Assembly: GCA_965659675.1 (NCBI GenBank) | Contig: CBFHWY010000086.1 | Span: 1-10,922, forward strand | DNA from: CBFHWY01 sp965659675 | GTDB taxonomy: Bacteria > Bacteroidota > Bacteroidia > Flavobacteriales_G > Salibacteraceae | DNA: 10,922 bases | Reading direction: 5' to 3' | In this document: piece by piece, positions 1 through 5,717 of the stretch | Numbering within the stretch: position 1 is the first letter of the stretch | How the letters are laid out: every line of letters starts with the position of its first letter | The notes under the pieces: generated by a model | Databases searched by the model: none | The model's input: only the letters and a program-made list of their open reading frames with translations | What the model was told of the DNA's origin: nothing | Made by a program: the position numbers and the translations under genes

Positions 1-167
1 TGAAGTTGAGACTTTCCTGATGCTCCCAGGGTGGTGACGGAAGTCAAATAATATGAGCTGGCAATTCCTACACTTCCATGGCTTGGAGTGGTGCATTGAG
101 AAAATGAGATTGAATGGCTCATGCTTGCGACAACGAGCAGAAGCAAGACTAATGGACTTAATTTCAT
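1..167 (-). CDS. N-terminal fragment of a secreted protein, cut by the left edge
   Basis: Reading leftward from the ATG at 167, 55 codons are open to the window edge without a stop. The peptide begins MKLSPLVLLLLVVASMSHS and continues ISFSQCTTPSHGSVG. That is a basic residue, a run of Leu and Val, then a small-residue stretch, which is a classical Sec signal peptide. Cleavage is likely before Gln24 or near it (FSQ/C). If Cys25 were the acceptor it could be a lipoprotein, but the preceding FSQ is a poor lipobox, so an ordinary exported protein is more likely. The mature part seen is Ser/Thr/Gly-rich and I do not recognise its family. It is separated from trxB by a terminator, so it should have its own promoter in 168-270; I see no clear TAnnTTTG box there. 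This is a partial gene and its function is unknown. Confidence 0.7.
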   Translation of the reverse strand, partial: MKLSPLVLLLLVVASMSHSISFSQCTTPSHGSVGIASSYYLTSVTTLGASGKSQL

Positions 168-270
168 AACTAAAGGCGAGAATAATGCACTAATTTATAA
201 CACGCTAGCTCAATATGAAAAAGTTTTTTCACCTCATCGATGAATTGCGATAAAACCCGAGCTTCAATCC

Positions 271-297
271 AAAAAAAACCCCGATCACTCGGGGTTT
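271..297 (-). terminator. Intrinsic terminator of trxB
   Basis: A perfect 9-bp stem, AAACCCCGA (276-284) with TCGGGGTTT (289-297), closes a TCAC loop. On the minus strand the stem is followed by a run of T (the A-run 271-278 on the plus strand). It begins 24 nt past the trxB stop codon. There is no T-run in the plus direction, so it acts only for minus-strand transcripts and insulates the left-edge gene from trxB. Confidence 0.93.
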
Positions 298-321
298 AAA
301 ATTCATATTATAGAATCTTTA

Positions 322-1269
322 TTAATCCTCTAGCTCAGCCAAATATCGCTCTGCATCCAACGCTGCCATACATCCAGTTCCTGCAGCAGTTACAGCTTGT
401 CGATACACCTTATCGGCCGCATCTCCTGAAACAAAAACTCCAGGGACATTGGTTTTAGCGGTACCAGAAACAGGCTTGATGTATCCCACCTCATCCATAT
501 CCAGCCATTCTTTGAAAATATCGGTATTTGGCTTGTGACCGATCGCCACAAAAAAGCCTCCCACTGGAATGGTCTTTTCTTCACCGGTTTGGTTATTGAA
601 CACATCAATTGACTCTACGACCTGATCACCATTGATGTCTTTTACCTCATGGTGGAACATCACCTCAATGTTCTCCGTTTTCTCAATTCTGTGTACCATG
701 GCTTTCGAAGCTCTGAAATGATCCTTTCTAACGAGCATGTAAACCTTCTTACAAAGCTTTGCCAAATAGGTAGCTTCTTCTGCCGCAGTATCACCTCCAC
801 CTACGATGGCAACTTCCTGCCCCCGGTAAAAGAAACCATCACATACTGCGCAGGCAGAAACCCCTCCGCCATTATCTCTAAATTTCTTTTCGCTTTCTAA
901 GCCCAACCACTTCGCAGAGGCTCCGGTAGAGATGATCACTGAGTCTGCGGTGAGGGTTTTATTTCCTTCGACCACCACTTTGTGTTTCGGACCGCTAAAA
1001 TCTACCTCTGTCACCCATCCCGTGCGTACATCAGCATCAAAGCGAACGGCTTGTTTTTTCAGATCTTCCATCATTTGCGGACCGTTTATACCATCGGGAT
1101 AACCTGGGAAATTATCAACGTCGGTTGTTTCGGTCAGCTGCCCACCAGGTTGCATTCCTTCATAAAGCACAGGCTTAAGGTCTGCCCTTGCCGCATAAAT
1201 TGCCGCAGTATACCCAGCTGGTCCACTTCCAATAATTAAACACTTAACATGTTCCACCTCTTCACTCAT
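322..1269 (-). CDS. trxB: Thioredoxin-disulfide reductase (NADPH)
   Basis: This is a cytoplasmic FAD enzyme that reduces oxidised thioredoxin with NADPH. The translated 315 residues match the usual low-molecular-weight TrxB length. Visible in order are the FAD-binding GSGPAG (residues 14-19), the redox pair CAVC (Cys140 and Cys143) within SACAVCDGFFY, the NADPH-binding GGGDTAAEEA (about 157-166), a basic VRKDHFRASK stretch that would hold the NADPH 2'-phosphate, and the C-terminal FAD motif GDAAD (282-286) with RQAVTAAGTGC. I chose the ATG at 1269. A GTG at 1287 would add six residues, but it sits only 2 nt from the putative -7 box at 1289-1296 and so would lie at or before the transcription start. 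The gene is monocistronic, with its own promoter box and terminator. No thioredoxin gene is nearby. Confidence 0.97.
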   Translation of the reverse strand: MSEEVEHVKCLIIGSGPAGYTAAIYAARADLKPVLYEGMQPGGQLTETTDVDNFPGYPDGINGPQMMEDLKKQAVRFDADVRTGWVTEVDFSGPKHKVVVEGNKTLTADSVIISTGASAKWLGLESEKKFRDNGGGVSACAVCDGFFYRGQEVAIVGGGDTAAEEATYLAKLCKKVYMLVRKDHFRASKAMVHRIEKTENIEVMFHHEVKDINGDQVVESIDVFNNQTGEEKTIPVGGFFVAIGHKPNTDIFKEWLDMDEVGYIKPVSGTAKTNVPGVFVSGDAADKVYRQAVTAAGTGCMAALDAERYLAELED

Positions 1270-1288
1270 ATCACTATATTTAAGCACG

Positions 1289-1296
1289 CAAATTTA
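1289..1296 (-). promoter_or_regulatory. Putative -7 promoter box of trxB (TAAATTTG)
   Basis: On the minus strand TAAATTTG matches the Bacteroidota -7 consensus TAnnTTTG and ends 19 nt before the ATG at 1269. No good -33 TTTG is seen at normal spacing; a TTTG lies only 11 nt upstream. The position supports the shorter trxB start. Confidence 0.55.
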
Positions 1297-1336
1297 GATT
1301 CAATATTCAAATAAAAAGTAGCCTGGGTTACTGAAC

Positions 1337-1350
1337 ATTGATTTATCAAT
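1337..1350. repeat. Perfect inverted repeat in the trxB divergent region
   Basis: ATTGAT, a TT spacer, then ATCAAT form a symmetrical 6+2+6 site. It lies 27 bp before the 1378 gene and about 40 bp upstream of the trxB -7 box. It could be an operator for either gene. The region is AT-rich, so a chance palindrome is possible. Confidence 0.3.
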
Positions 1351-1377
1351 TCTGTTTCAATATAAAGATCAGATATT

Positions 1378-2103
1378 ATGGTGTTTAAGGAAATAAATGT
1401 TTTGGATGAATTGGTCAGGGAAGAATCAAAACGAGGCGAGGAGTCTGCCGTTGATTTCGCCAATGACATCCTGAATGCTGAAAAAAGTCAGGAAGAACGG
1501 ATCAGCAATGATATTCGAAATGGTCAAAGCAGTGATAAACTGCATATCGAAGAATCAAATTACCAGATCTTCACCGAAGAGAGCATTCGAAATATTTGCA
1601 TCAAGTACAGACTTCGCTTTTTGGATTCCAAACTTTTTAAAGGTGAGATTCCGTACGAGGCAATTCAAAAAACCAAAGAATTAGAGAAAGATCTGGGGAC
1701 TGAGTTGAGAAACTTCAAGATCATCGCCCCCGCATCCAGATTTTCACTTAAAGACAGCACTAAGGACCCAATTCTTGTGGCTCAAACCAAAAGTGGGAAC
1801 TATCTCTTTATTCACAAATGGGGGAATGATATGGAGTGGTATCAGAAGCTGATAAACTTCCCTTTTAGTAATATACAGAACCTGGCAATAAGTTCTGTTG
1901 CCCTGGCAATAGTGCTCACTTTATTGGTGCCAGCGTCTGTAACACCTGATTTTTATAGCAGAACAGCGGCTTTAATGATCATGCACAAGATGATGATCTT
2001 ATGCGCACTTACTGGATTGATATTCTCAGCATCACTAGCTTTGGGCATCATTTTCTCAAAAGACTTTAGTGACGATGTTTGGAATGACAAGTATTTCAAT
2101 TAA
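1378..2103 (+). CDS. Hypothetical protein with two C-terminal membrane helices
   Basis: This 241-residue protein is one I do not recognise. Residues 1-60 are charged and probably disordered or helical (many Glu, Lys, Asp, Ser). Residues 61-160 look like a compact soluble domain (YQIFTEESIRNIC, then FLDSKLFKGEIPYEA, then NYLFIHKWGNDMEWYQK). Two hydrophobic segments follow at about 167-187 and 198-226, joined by a short loop with VTPDFYSRTA. A short polar tail ends in DDVWNDKYFN. There is no signal peptide, so the bulk should face the cytoplasm with both helices forming a hairpin in the inner membrane. The ATG at 1378 is the only reasonable start and has no Shine-Dalgarno. It is divergent from trxB, and the next gene's candidate starts lie inside its 3' end. 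A role such as membrane sensor or adaptor would be a guess. Confidence 0.85.
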   Translation: MVFKEINVLDELVREESKRGEESAVDFANDILNAEKSQEERISNDIRNGQSSDKLHIEESNYQIFTEESIRNICIKYRLRFLDSKLFKGEIPYEAIQKTKELEKDLGTELRNFKIIAPASRFSLKDSTKDPILVAQTKSGNYLFIHKWGNDMEWYQKLINFPFSNIQNLAISSVALAIVLTLLVPASVTPDFYSRTAALMIMHKMMILCALTGLIFSASLALGIIFSKDFSDDVWNDKYFN

Positions 2104-2482
2104 TGGTTTCGATTTAGAATTAAAAGGACGAGCCCTGGCAATTTTTGCAGGGCTTTTCTTTTTTTCTGCCTGTAATACGGAAAAGAGTGGACCTTGCGAC
2201 TGGGACATCCTACGAGTTGAAGCCCAGGTAAGCGACATATTCGCTTACGATGTTAATGAGGATGGAGATAGTCTCTATCATGTTGCCCTGAACTTTGACG
2301 GAAGCTCCTATGCTGATCAAACTCAGTATATGGACGAGCTCAGGAATATGGAGTTCACAAAAGAGGTGGTTGAAAAGAATCGGATCAGGATCGGAGGAAT
2401 TTACAAGGCCACGGTAAGTGAGATCAAAAGTGGAAATTGCAAATCGCCGGTATTAAGTTTCGACGCTAAGATCAGACCTTAG
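2084..2482 (+). CDS. Small putative lipoprotein
   Basis: About 132 residues. A hydrophobic segment ALAIFAGLFFFSA runs directly into Cys30, giving a lipobox-like FSAC, so signal peptidase II processing and lipid anchoring are likely. The mature part has about 100 residues, with Cys38 and a Cys in KSGNCKSP that could form a disulfide, and an acidic DVNEDGDS stretch. I do not recognise the family. The start is uncertain. GTG 2069, ATG 2075 and ATG 2084 are in frame and all overlap the upstream gene (stop 2101-2103), which implies translational coupling. The resulting n-region is long and contains Asp and Glu, unusual for a signal peptide, so a non-ATG start nearer the hydrophobic segment is possible. 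A terminator-like hairpin lies inside the hydrophobic-segment codons. meaB follows after 30 bp. Confidence 0.75.
   Translation: MTSISINGFDLELKGRALAIFAGLFFFSACNTEKSGPCDWDILRVEAQVSDIFAYDVNEDGDSLYHVALNFDGSSYADQTQYMDELRNMEFTKEVVEKNRIRIGGIYKATVSEIKSGNCKSPVLSFDAKIRP
2131..2166 (+). terminator. Terminator-like hairpin within the lipoprotein signal-peptide codons
   Basis: AGCCCTG (2131-2137) pairs perfectly with CAGGGCT (2148-2154). After a bulged G, CAA/TTG can extend the stem inward to a tiny T loop. A run TTTTCTTTTTTTC (2154-2166) follows. It is in the right place to end the 1378-2103 transcript, 28 bp past its stop codon. The same bases encode ALAIFAGLFFF of the next reading frame, so it may be an attenuator or may be melted by translating ribosomes. 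Confidence 0.6.
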
Positions 2483-2483
2483 A

Positions 2484-2513
2484 ATGATGAAGTTCCTTAC
2501 TTTGGTGGACTAA
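2484..2513 (+). other. Nine-codon mini-ORF abutting the meaB start (TAATG)
   Basis: ATG ATG begins a short frame encoding MMKFLTLVD. Its TAA stop (2511-2513) shares its last base with the meaB ATG (2513-2515). It fills almost exactly the gap between the lipoprotein stop and meaB. It could be a leader peptide that delivers ribosomes to meaB by re-initiation. An ORF this short can easily arise by chance. Confidence 0.25.
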
Positions 2514-3532
2514 TGAGTCCACTTTCTTCAAATATTCATCTTCCCAAACGCCATGCGCTTAAGTCACTGGATCATTATTTGAGCGGTATTCGAAATGGAG
2601 ATATCTCTATTTTGGGTCAGGGAATCACCTTACTGGAAAGTAAGCTCCCAGCCCATCGAGAAAGAGCCCTTGAGCTGGTTGATGCTTGTCTTGAATTCTC
2701 TGGAAAAAGCAAACGAATTGGCATAACAGGGGTTCCAGGGGTTGGAAAGAGTACCTTCATTGAAGCTTTTGGGAACTACCTCATCGACCTGGGTCATAAA
2801 CCTGCGGTGCTTGCCGTTGACCCGAGTTCTTCCATCACCAAAGGCAGTATTCTGGGTGATAAGACCAGAATGGAGAAATTGTCAAAATCGAAGGAGGCTT
2901 TCATCAGACCATCCCCAAGTATGGGATCATTGGGAGGAGTATCGAGAGCTACCCGCGAAAGCATCATATTGTGTGAGGCAGCCGGTTTCGATGTCATCCT
3001 CGTTGAAACCGTTGGAGTTGGACAATCCGAAACGGAGGTGCATTCCATGGTTGATTTTTTTCTGCTTTTGATGTTAGCTAATGCAGGCGATGAATTACAA
3101 GGCATCAAACGTGGGATCATGGAAATGGCCGATCTCATTGTGATCAATAAGGCAGATGGTAAGAACCTGGATGCTTCCAAACGAGCCAGGAGAGAGTACA
3201 AAAATGCACTTCACCTTTTTCCACCTCATGAATATGGATGGACCCCAGGGGTGAGTTTGTGTTCCAGCACAGAAAAAACTGGTATCGATAAAGTCTGGAA
3301 GAAGGTTTGCGACTATTTTGACCTACTCAATGAAAAAGGAATCTTTGAGGCCAGCAGGAATCAACAACTTCTTTCCTGGTTTGGATCAGCCATAGATCAG
3401 CAGTTATCAGACTTATTGTTGCAACATAAGAATTATGAGGAGACGCTAAATGAGCTTCAGCATAAGGTTCGAAATAAAGAGATAAGTCCGAGTTCTGCAG
3501 CTGCCTCGCTTGTGAGCAAGCTTCTTCCCTAA
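2513..3532 (+). CDS. meaB: Methylmalonyl-CoA mutase-associated GTPase, MeaB/ArgK type
   Basis: A cytoplasmic G3E-family GTPase of 339 residues, typical for the family. MeaB-type proteins act as chaperones of adenosylcobalamin-dependent methylmalonyl-CoA mutase, gating cofactor loading and protecting or reactivating the enzyme. Visible in order are a helical N-terminus with ILGQGITLLES (33-43), the P-loop GVPGVGKST (73-81), the family-typical AVDPSSSITKGSILGDKTRM (101-120), RPSPSMGSLGGVSRAT (132-147), the Mg/switch strand VILVETVGVGQSE (161-173), and the guanine-specificity motif NKAD (212-215). The C-terminal residues after about 285 are helical and are the dimerisation region in known homologues. 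The older name ArgK (a supposed transport kinase) is obsolete. The ATG at 2513 overlaps a mini-ORF stop. The mutase genes are not here, so it is unlinked, or linked beyond the window. The stop overlaps the convergent neighbour by 4 bp. Confidence 0.95.
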   Translation: MSPLSSNIHLPKRHALKSLDHYLSGIRNGDISILGQGITLLESKLPAHRERALELVDACLEFSGKSKRIGITGVPGVGKSTFIEAFGNYLIDLGHKPAVLAVDPSSSITKGSILGDKTRMEKLSKSKEAFIRPSPSMGSLGGVSRATRESIILCEAAGFDVILVETVGVGQSETEVHSMVDFFLLLMLANAGDELQGIKRGIMEMADLIVINKADGKNLDASKRARREYKNALHLFPPHEYGWTPGVSLCSSTEKTGIDKVWKKVCDYFDLLNEKGIFEASRNQQLLSWFGSAIDQQLSDLLLQHKNYEETLNELQHKVRNKEISPSSAAASLVSKLLP

Positions 3533-4050
3533 AACAATCTTTTTACCTCGTCTTTGAGATAGCTAATGGCGGTGTTGGTAGGAAGTCCATCTGCTTTTTC
3601 AACAGCATCTACCATACGCCTCGACATCTGCAAACTACTATCAGTAGGTTCACCATCATGCAGGGCAATATTGCAAAGCTTCACAATATTGTTCTTCGCA
3701 TTGGTCACCATATTCCAGGCTCCATTGGAGACATACATCTGCTGAGTAATATTATGCTCGTATTCATCTCGGATGGTTTTAAGGAGTCGCACATGAAACT
3801 CTTTTGCACTCAAGCCGTCTTTGTGAACTCTGAGGATCAGCGACTCAGGATTGATCCTTTCCATGAACAGCACAAGCCGCTCATAAGCCTGAAGTCGGAC
3901 CGGCGTGACAAGGTTGGCGTTTTCTTTGCGCACCTCAAGCTGGCGCTTTTTCGCTTCGTTGGCAAAGAACTGTTTTAGAACATAGTAAACCGCAATTAAC
4001 ACAAGCACTGCAGGTAATATGATCTTTAATACTTCCCAAAAGGTATCCAT
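3529..4050 (-). CDS. Membrane-anchored conserved hypothetical protein
   Basis: With the ATG at 4050 the product has 173 residues. Residues 1-27 begin MDTFWEVLKIILPAVLV and form one N-terminal transmembrane helix. A basic, charged stretch with NEAKKRQLEVRKENANLV follows, then a helical cytoplasmic domain (PVRLQAYERLVLFMERINPESL, split here as PVRLQAYERL and VLFMERINPE, then IRDEYEHNITQQMYVS and NAKNNIVKLCN). The pattern recalls a widespread uncharacterised Bacteroidota family (possibly the one named DUF7935); I cannot confirm that without a search, and no function is assigned. A TTG at 4104 would add 18 residues before the membrane helix, but a good -7 box lies between the two starts, so I prefer 4050. 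It probably stands alone, convergent with meaB. Confidence 0.85.
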   Translation of the reverse strand: MDTFWEVLKIILPAVLVLIAVYYVLKQFFANEAKKRQLEVRKENANLVTPVRLQAYERLVLFMERINPESLILRVHKDGLSAKEFHVRLLKTIRDEYEHNITQQMYVSNGAWNMVTNAKNNIVKLCNIALHDGEPTDSSLQMSRRMVDAVEKADGLPTNTAISYLKDEVKRLF

Positions 4051-4070
4051 CCGATTCAATTTTGAAAAAC

Positions 4071-4078
4071 CAAAGATA
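4071..4078 (-). promoter_or_regulatory. Putative -7 promoter box (TATCTTTG) for the 4050 gene
   Basis: On the minus strand TATCTTTG matches TAnnTTTG and ends 20 nt before the ATG at 4050. An ATTG lies 23 nt upstream as a poor -33 candidate. It falls inside the longer TTG-started reading frame, which argues against that start. Confidence 0.5.
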
Positions 4079-4172
4079 GCTGAAGTCAATTCATGTTGAG
4101 GCAATTATGTTATACCCTTTTGTTCCCCTTGATTTAATAGGAATGCCGAGCAAACAATTAGACAGTTCCACT

Positions 4173-4194
4173 CAGAATCTACTTCTGTAGACTG
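4173..4194 (-). other. Weak hairpin after the lipoprotein operon
   Basis: TCTAC (4178-4182) pairs with GTAGA (4187-4191) around TTCT, and CAG (4173-4175) with CTG (4192-4194) across a 2-nt bulge. It begins 8 bp after the last stop codon of the operon but has no U-tract. It may stabilise the transcript end rather than terminate it. Confidence 0.25.
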
Positions 4195-4201
4195 ATAGAA
4201 T

Positions 4202-4978
4202 CTAATCCAACTCAATATGAACGGTATCTATAAAGGGGAAGCCAGATTGGCGGAATCTTAAATCATTGTAATAGTCAGGTATAGAATCAAATCTTGTCCA
4301 GTAAAATGCTTTTTTATAATCTTCCATTGTTCTTCCCCAAATGATTGCTGAGGTTGGTTCAATTCCTTCAACAGATTGACCTAAATTGCCTTTCCAATTG
4401 TGTGAGATTTCACAGAACGACCTTGAGTCTTCAATAACTTTTCCGGCCACTCCAAACCTTGTATAATTTGTTAGATCAACATTTAAATAAACCCTTCGGT
4501 TTGGAGAAGAAAAAAATAAAGTGTCCCCAAAATTGTTCGAATTAGATTGAATGATGAGTCTAGTTCTTGAAATAGGCGTTATCGCAATGGAACGTTCAAG
4601 GTCCTGATTGAGATTTATCCCTTGCAACATTGGTTTTGAAACAACCGCCTGGTTGTTTTCTCTTTTGCTGGCATCTTGCTGTATTGCAAGAAAGCCCTCT
4701 TTTTTAGATGAAAATTTGGAGTATTTAAATTTAAAATATCCATCACCTTCAGTCACATAACGATCCACTGTTTCCTGTGCAACCCATTCATTTCGAGAAT
4801 TAACTTCATAATACACTAGCTCTAAAGGAAAGTCTTGAACTGCTTCAAATTCATAATCCTCAAAAAGTTGTCCTTCAATGACGTACTTTTTTGCTACAGG
4901 ATTGTTAAAACGCTTTTCACAGGAAATCAATAGTACTGAAGCGAGAACAATAAACGATATTACTTTAATCCAAGTCAA
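4202..4978 (-). CDS. Lipoprotein, second copy of a tandem paralogous pair
   Basis: 258 residues. Hydrophobic residues VISFIVLASVLLIS lead to Cys20 in the lipobox LISC, so it is a lipoprotein probably attached to the outer or inner membrane. It shares with its upstream neighbour NNPVAKKYVI (residues 25-34), LFEDY, PLEL-YYE, GYF-FKYSKFS, GFLAI-QD, DSI-D-YN and the tail GFPFIDTVHI-LD. The N-terminal part (about 30-105) has the spacing of a small beta-sandwich of the carboxypeptidase-regulatory or transthyretin-like kind (KYVI-G-LF, then DGYF-F); this is an inference from pattern only. The only usable start is TTG at 4978, because an in-frame TAG lies five codons upstream and no ATG precedes the lipobox. 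That start lies 14 bp inside the upstream gene, so translation is probably coupled. Function unknown. Confidence 0.85.
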   Translation of the reverse strand: MTWIKVISFIVLASVLLISCEKRFNNPVAKKYVIEGQLFEDYEFEAVQDFPLELVYYEVNSRNEWVAQETVDRYVTEGDGYFKFKYSKFSSKKEGFLAIQQDASKRENNQAVVSKPMLQGINLNQDLERSIAITPISRTRLIIQSNSNNFGDTLFFSSPNRRVYLNVDLTNYTRFGVAGKVIEDSRSFCEISHNWKGNLGQSVEGIEPTSAIIWGRTMEDYKKAFYWTRFDSIPDYYNDLRFRQSGFPFIDTVHIELD

Positions 4979-5717
4979 TGTGAACTGTATCTATGAAAGG
5001 GAAGCCTTTGGGTTTAACCCATAATTTATTATAGTCGTCGGCAATACTATCAATTCTGTGTCCATTTTTAGCTAGATAAAAATCATCTGACCCAAGCCCC
5101 CAATAGATAACGGAGTTCTGATCAGAATAAGTTATTTTACTATCCCAAATTAATCTTGATTGTAAGACACACTCACCTTCTGGAGCGAATCTTGACAAGG
5201 GCTTTTGGTTGTAACCAATTTGGTTAATATTTCTTAACCCTCCCCCACCAACAAAAAGTGTATCTACTATAAATCCGTTCCATCTTAAAATTAAATCTAC
5301 TCTGGCAATAGGGTTAAATGTTAAATCCCGATTCAACTCAAAATTCAAAGGTATATTCTCAAGGAAAGGTAGTGATTTAAACGCCTGACCATCCTTCAAG
5401 CCACTTTCATCTTGTATGATGGCCAAAAAACCGTTCTTTGATTTAGAAAACTTCGAATATTTGAATTCAAAGTAACCGTCTTTATCAGTTATCGTTTTTT
5501 CAATCGTTCTTTCATTAATCCATTCATCCCTCTGGTTTAACTCATAATATATTAGCTCTAAAGGATACTCTGTGATACTCGGAGCACTGTAATCTTCAAA
5601 CAAGGTTCCACGTATGACATACTTTTTAGCTACTGGGTTGTTTATTCTCTCCCCACAGCCAAACAATGCTAAGAGAAAAATAGAATATTTCAAGAGTGAA
5701 CCAATCCGAAAGCTCAT
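4965..5717 (-). CDS. Lipoprotein, first copy of a tandem paralogous pair
   Basis: 250 residues starting MSFRIGSLLKYSIFLLALFGC. Arg and Lys come first, then a hydrophobic core, then the lipobox ALFGC with Cys21 as lipid acceptor. After it come NNPVAKKYVI (26-35), LFEDY (39-43), PLELIYYELNQRDEW (52-66), DGYFEFKYSKFS (80-91) and NGFLAI-QD (95-103), all shared with the downstream paralog. The middle (about 120-210) diverges and contains a Gly-rich loop VGGGG. The ending DSIADDYN and GFPFIDTVHIDLD is again shared. I do not recognise the family. Its ATG overlaps the stop of the large secreted protein gene as ATGA, so the two should be made together. It may be a surface partner or immunity-like companion of the upstream exported hydrolase-like protein, but nothing in the sequence proves this. 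Confidence 0.88.
   Translation of the reverse strand: MSFRIGSLLKYSIFLLALFGCGERINNPVAKKYVIRGTLFEDYSAPSITEYPLELIYYELNQRDEWINERTIEKTITDKDGYFEFKYSKFSKSKNGFLAIIQDESGLKDGQAFKSLPFLENIPLNFELNRDLTFNPIARVDLILRWNGFIVDTLFVGGGGLRNINQIGYNQKPLSRFAPEGECVLQSRLIWDSKITYSDQNSVIYWGLGSDDFYLAKNGHRIDSIADDYNKLWVKPKGFPFIDTVHIDLD

Noticed and set aside
649..1239. Plus-strand open frames opposite trxB (649-900 and 982-1239).
   Set aside because: They are antisense to a fully conserved enzyme gene and encode no recognisable motif.
2497..2504. TTACTTTG as a -7 promoter box for meaB.
   Set aside because: It misses the conserved A of TAnnTTTG and lies only 8 nt before the ATG, unlike the 18-23 nt of the other four boxes.
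3508..3521. Small hairpin GCTTG-TGAG-CAAGC near the end of meaB, followed by TTCTTCCC, as a possible terminator.
   Set aside because: The stem has only 5 bp, lies inside coding sequence before the stop, and the following T-run is broken by C residues.
4105..4212. A minus-strand frame starting at the TTG in the tail of the second lipoprotein, at the position homologous to the start of the second copy (would begin MSWIRFYQ).
   Set aside because: It runs for only about 36 codons, has no hydrophobic segment or lipobox, and exists because the tail codons are shared. There is no evidence for a third copy.
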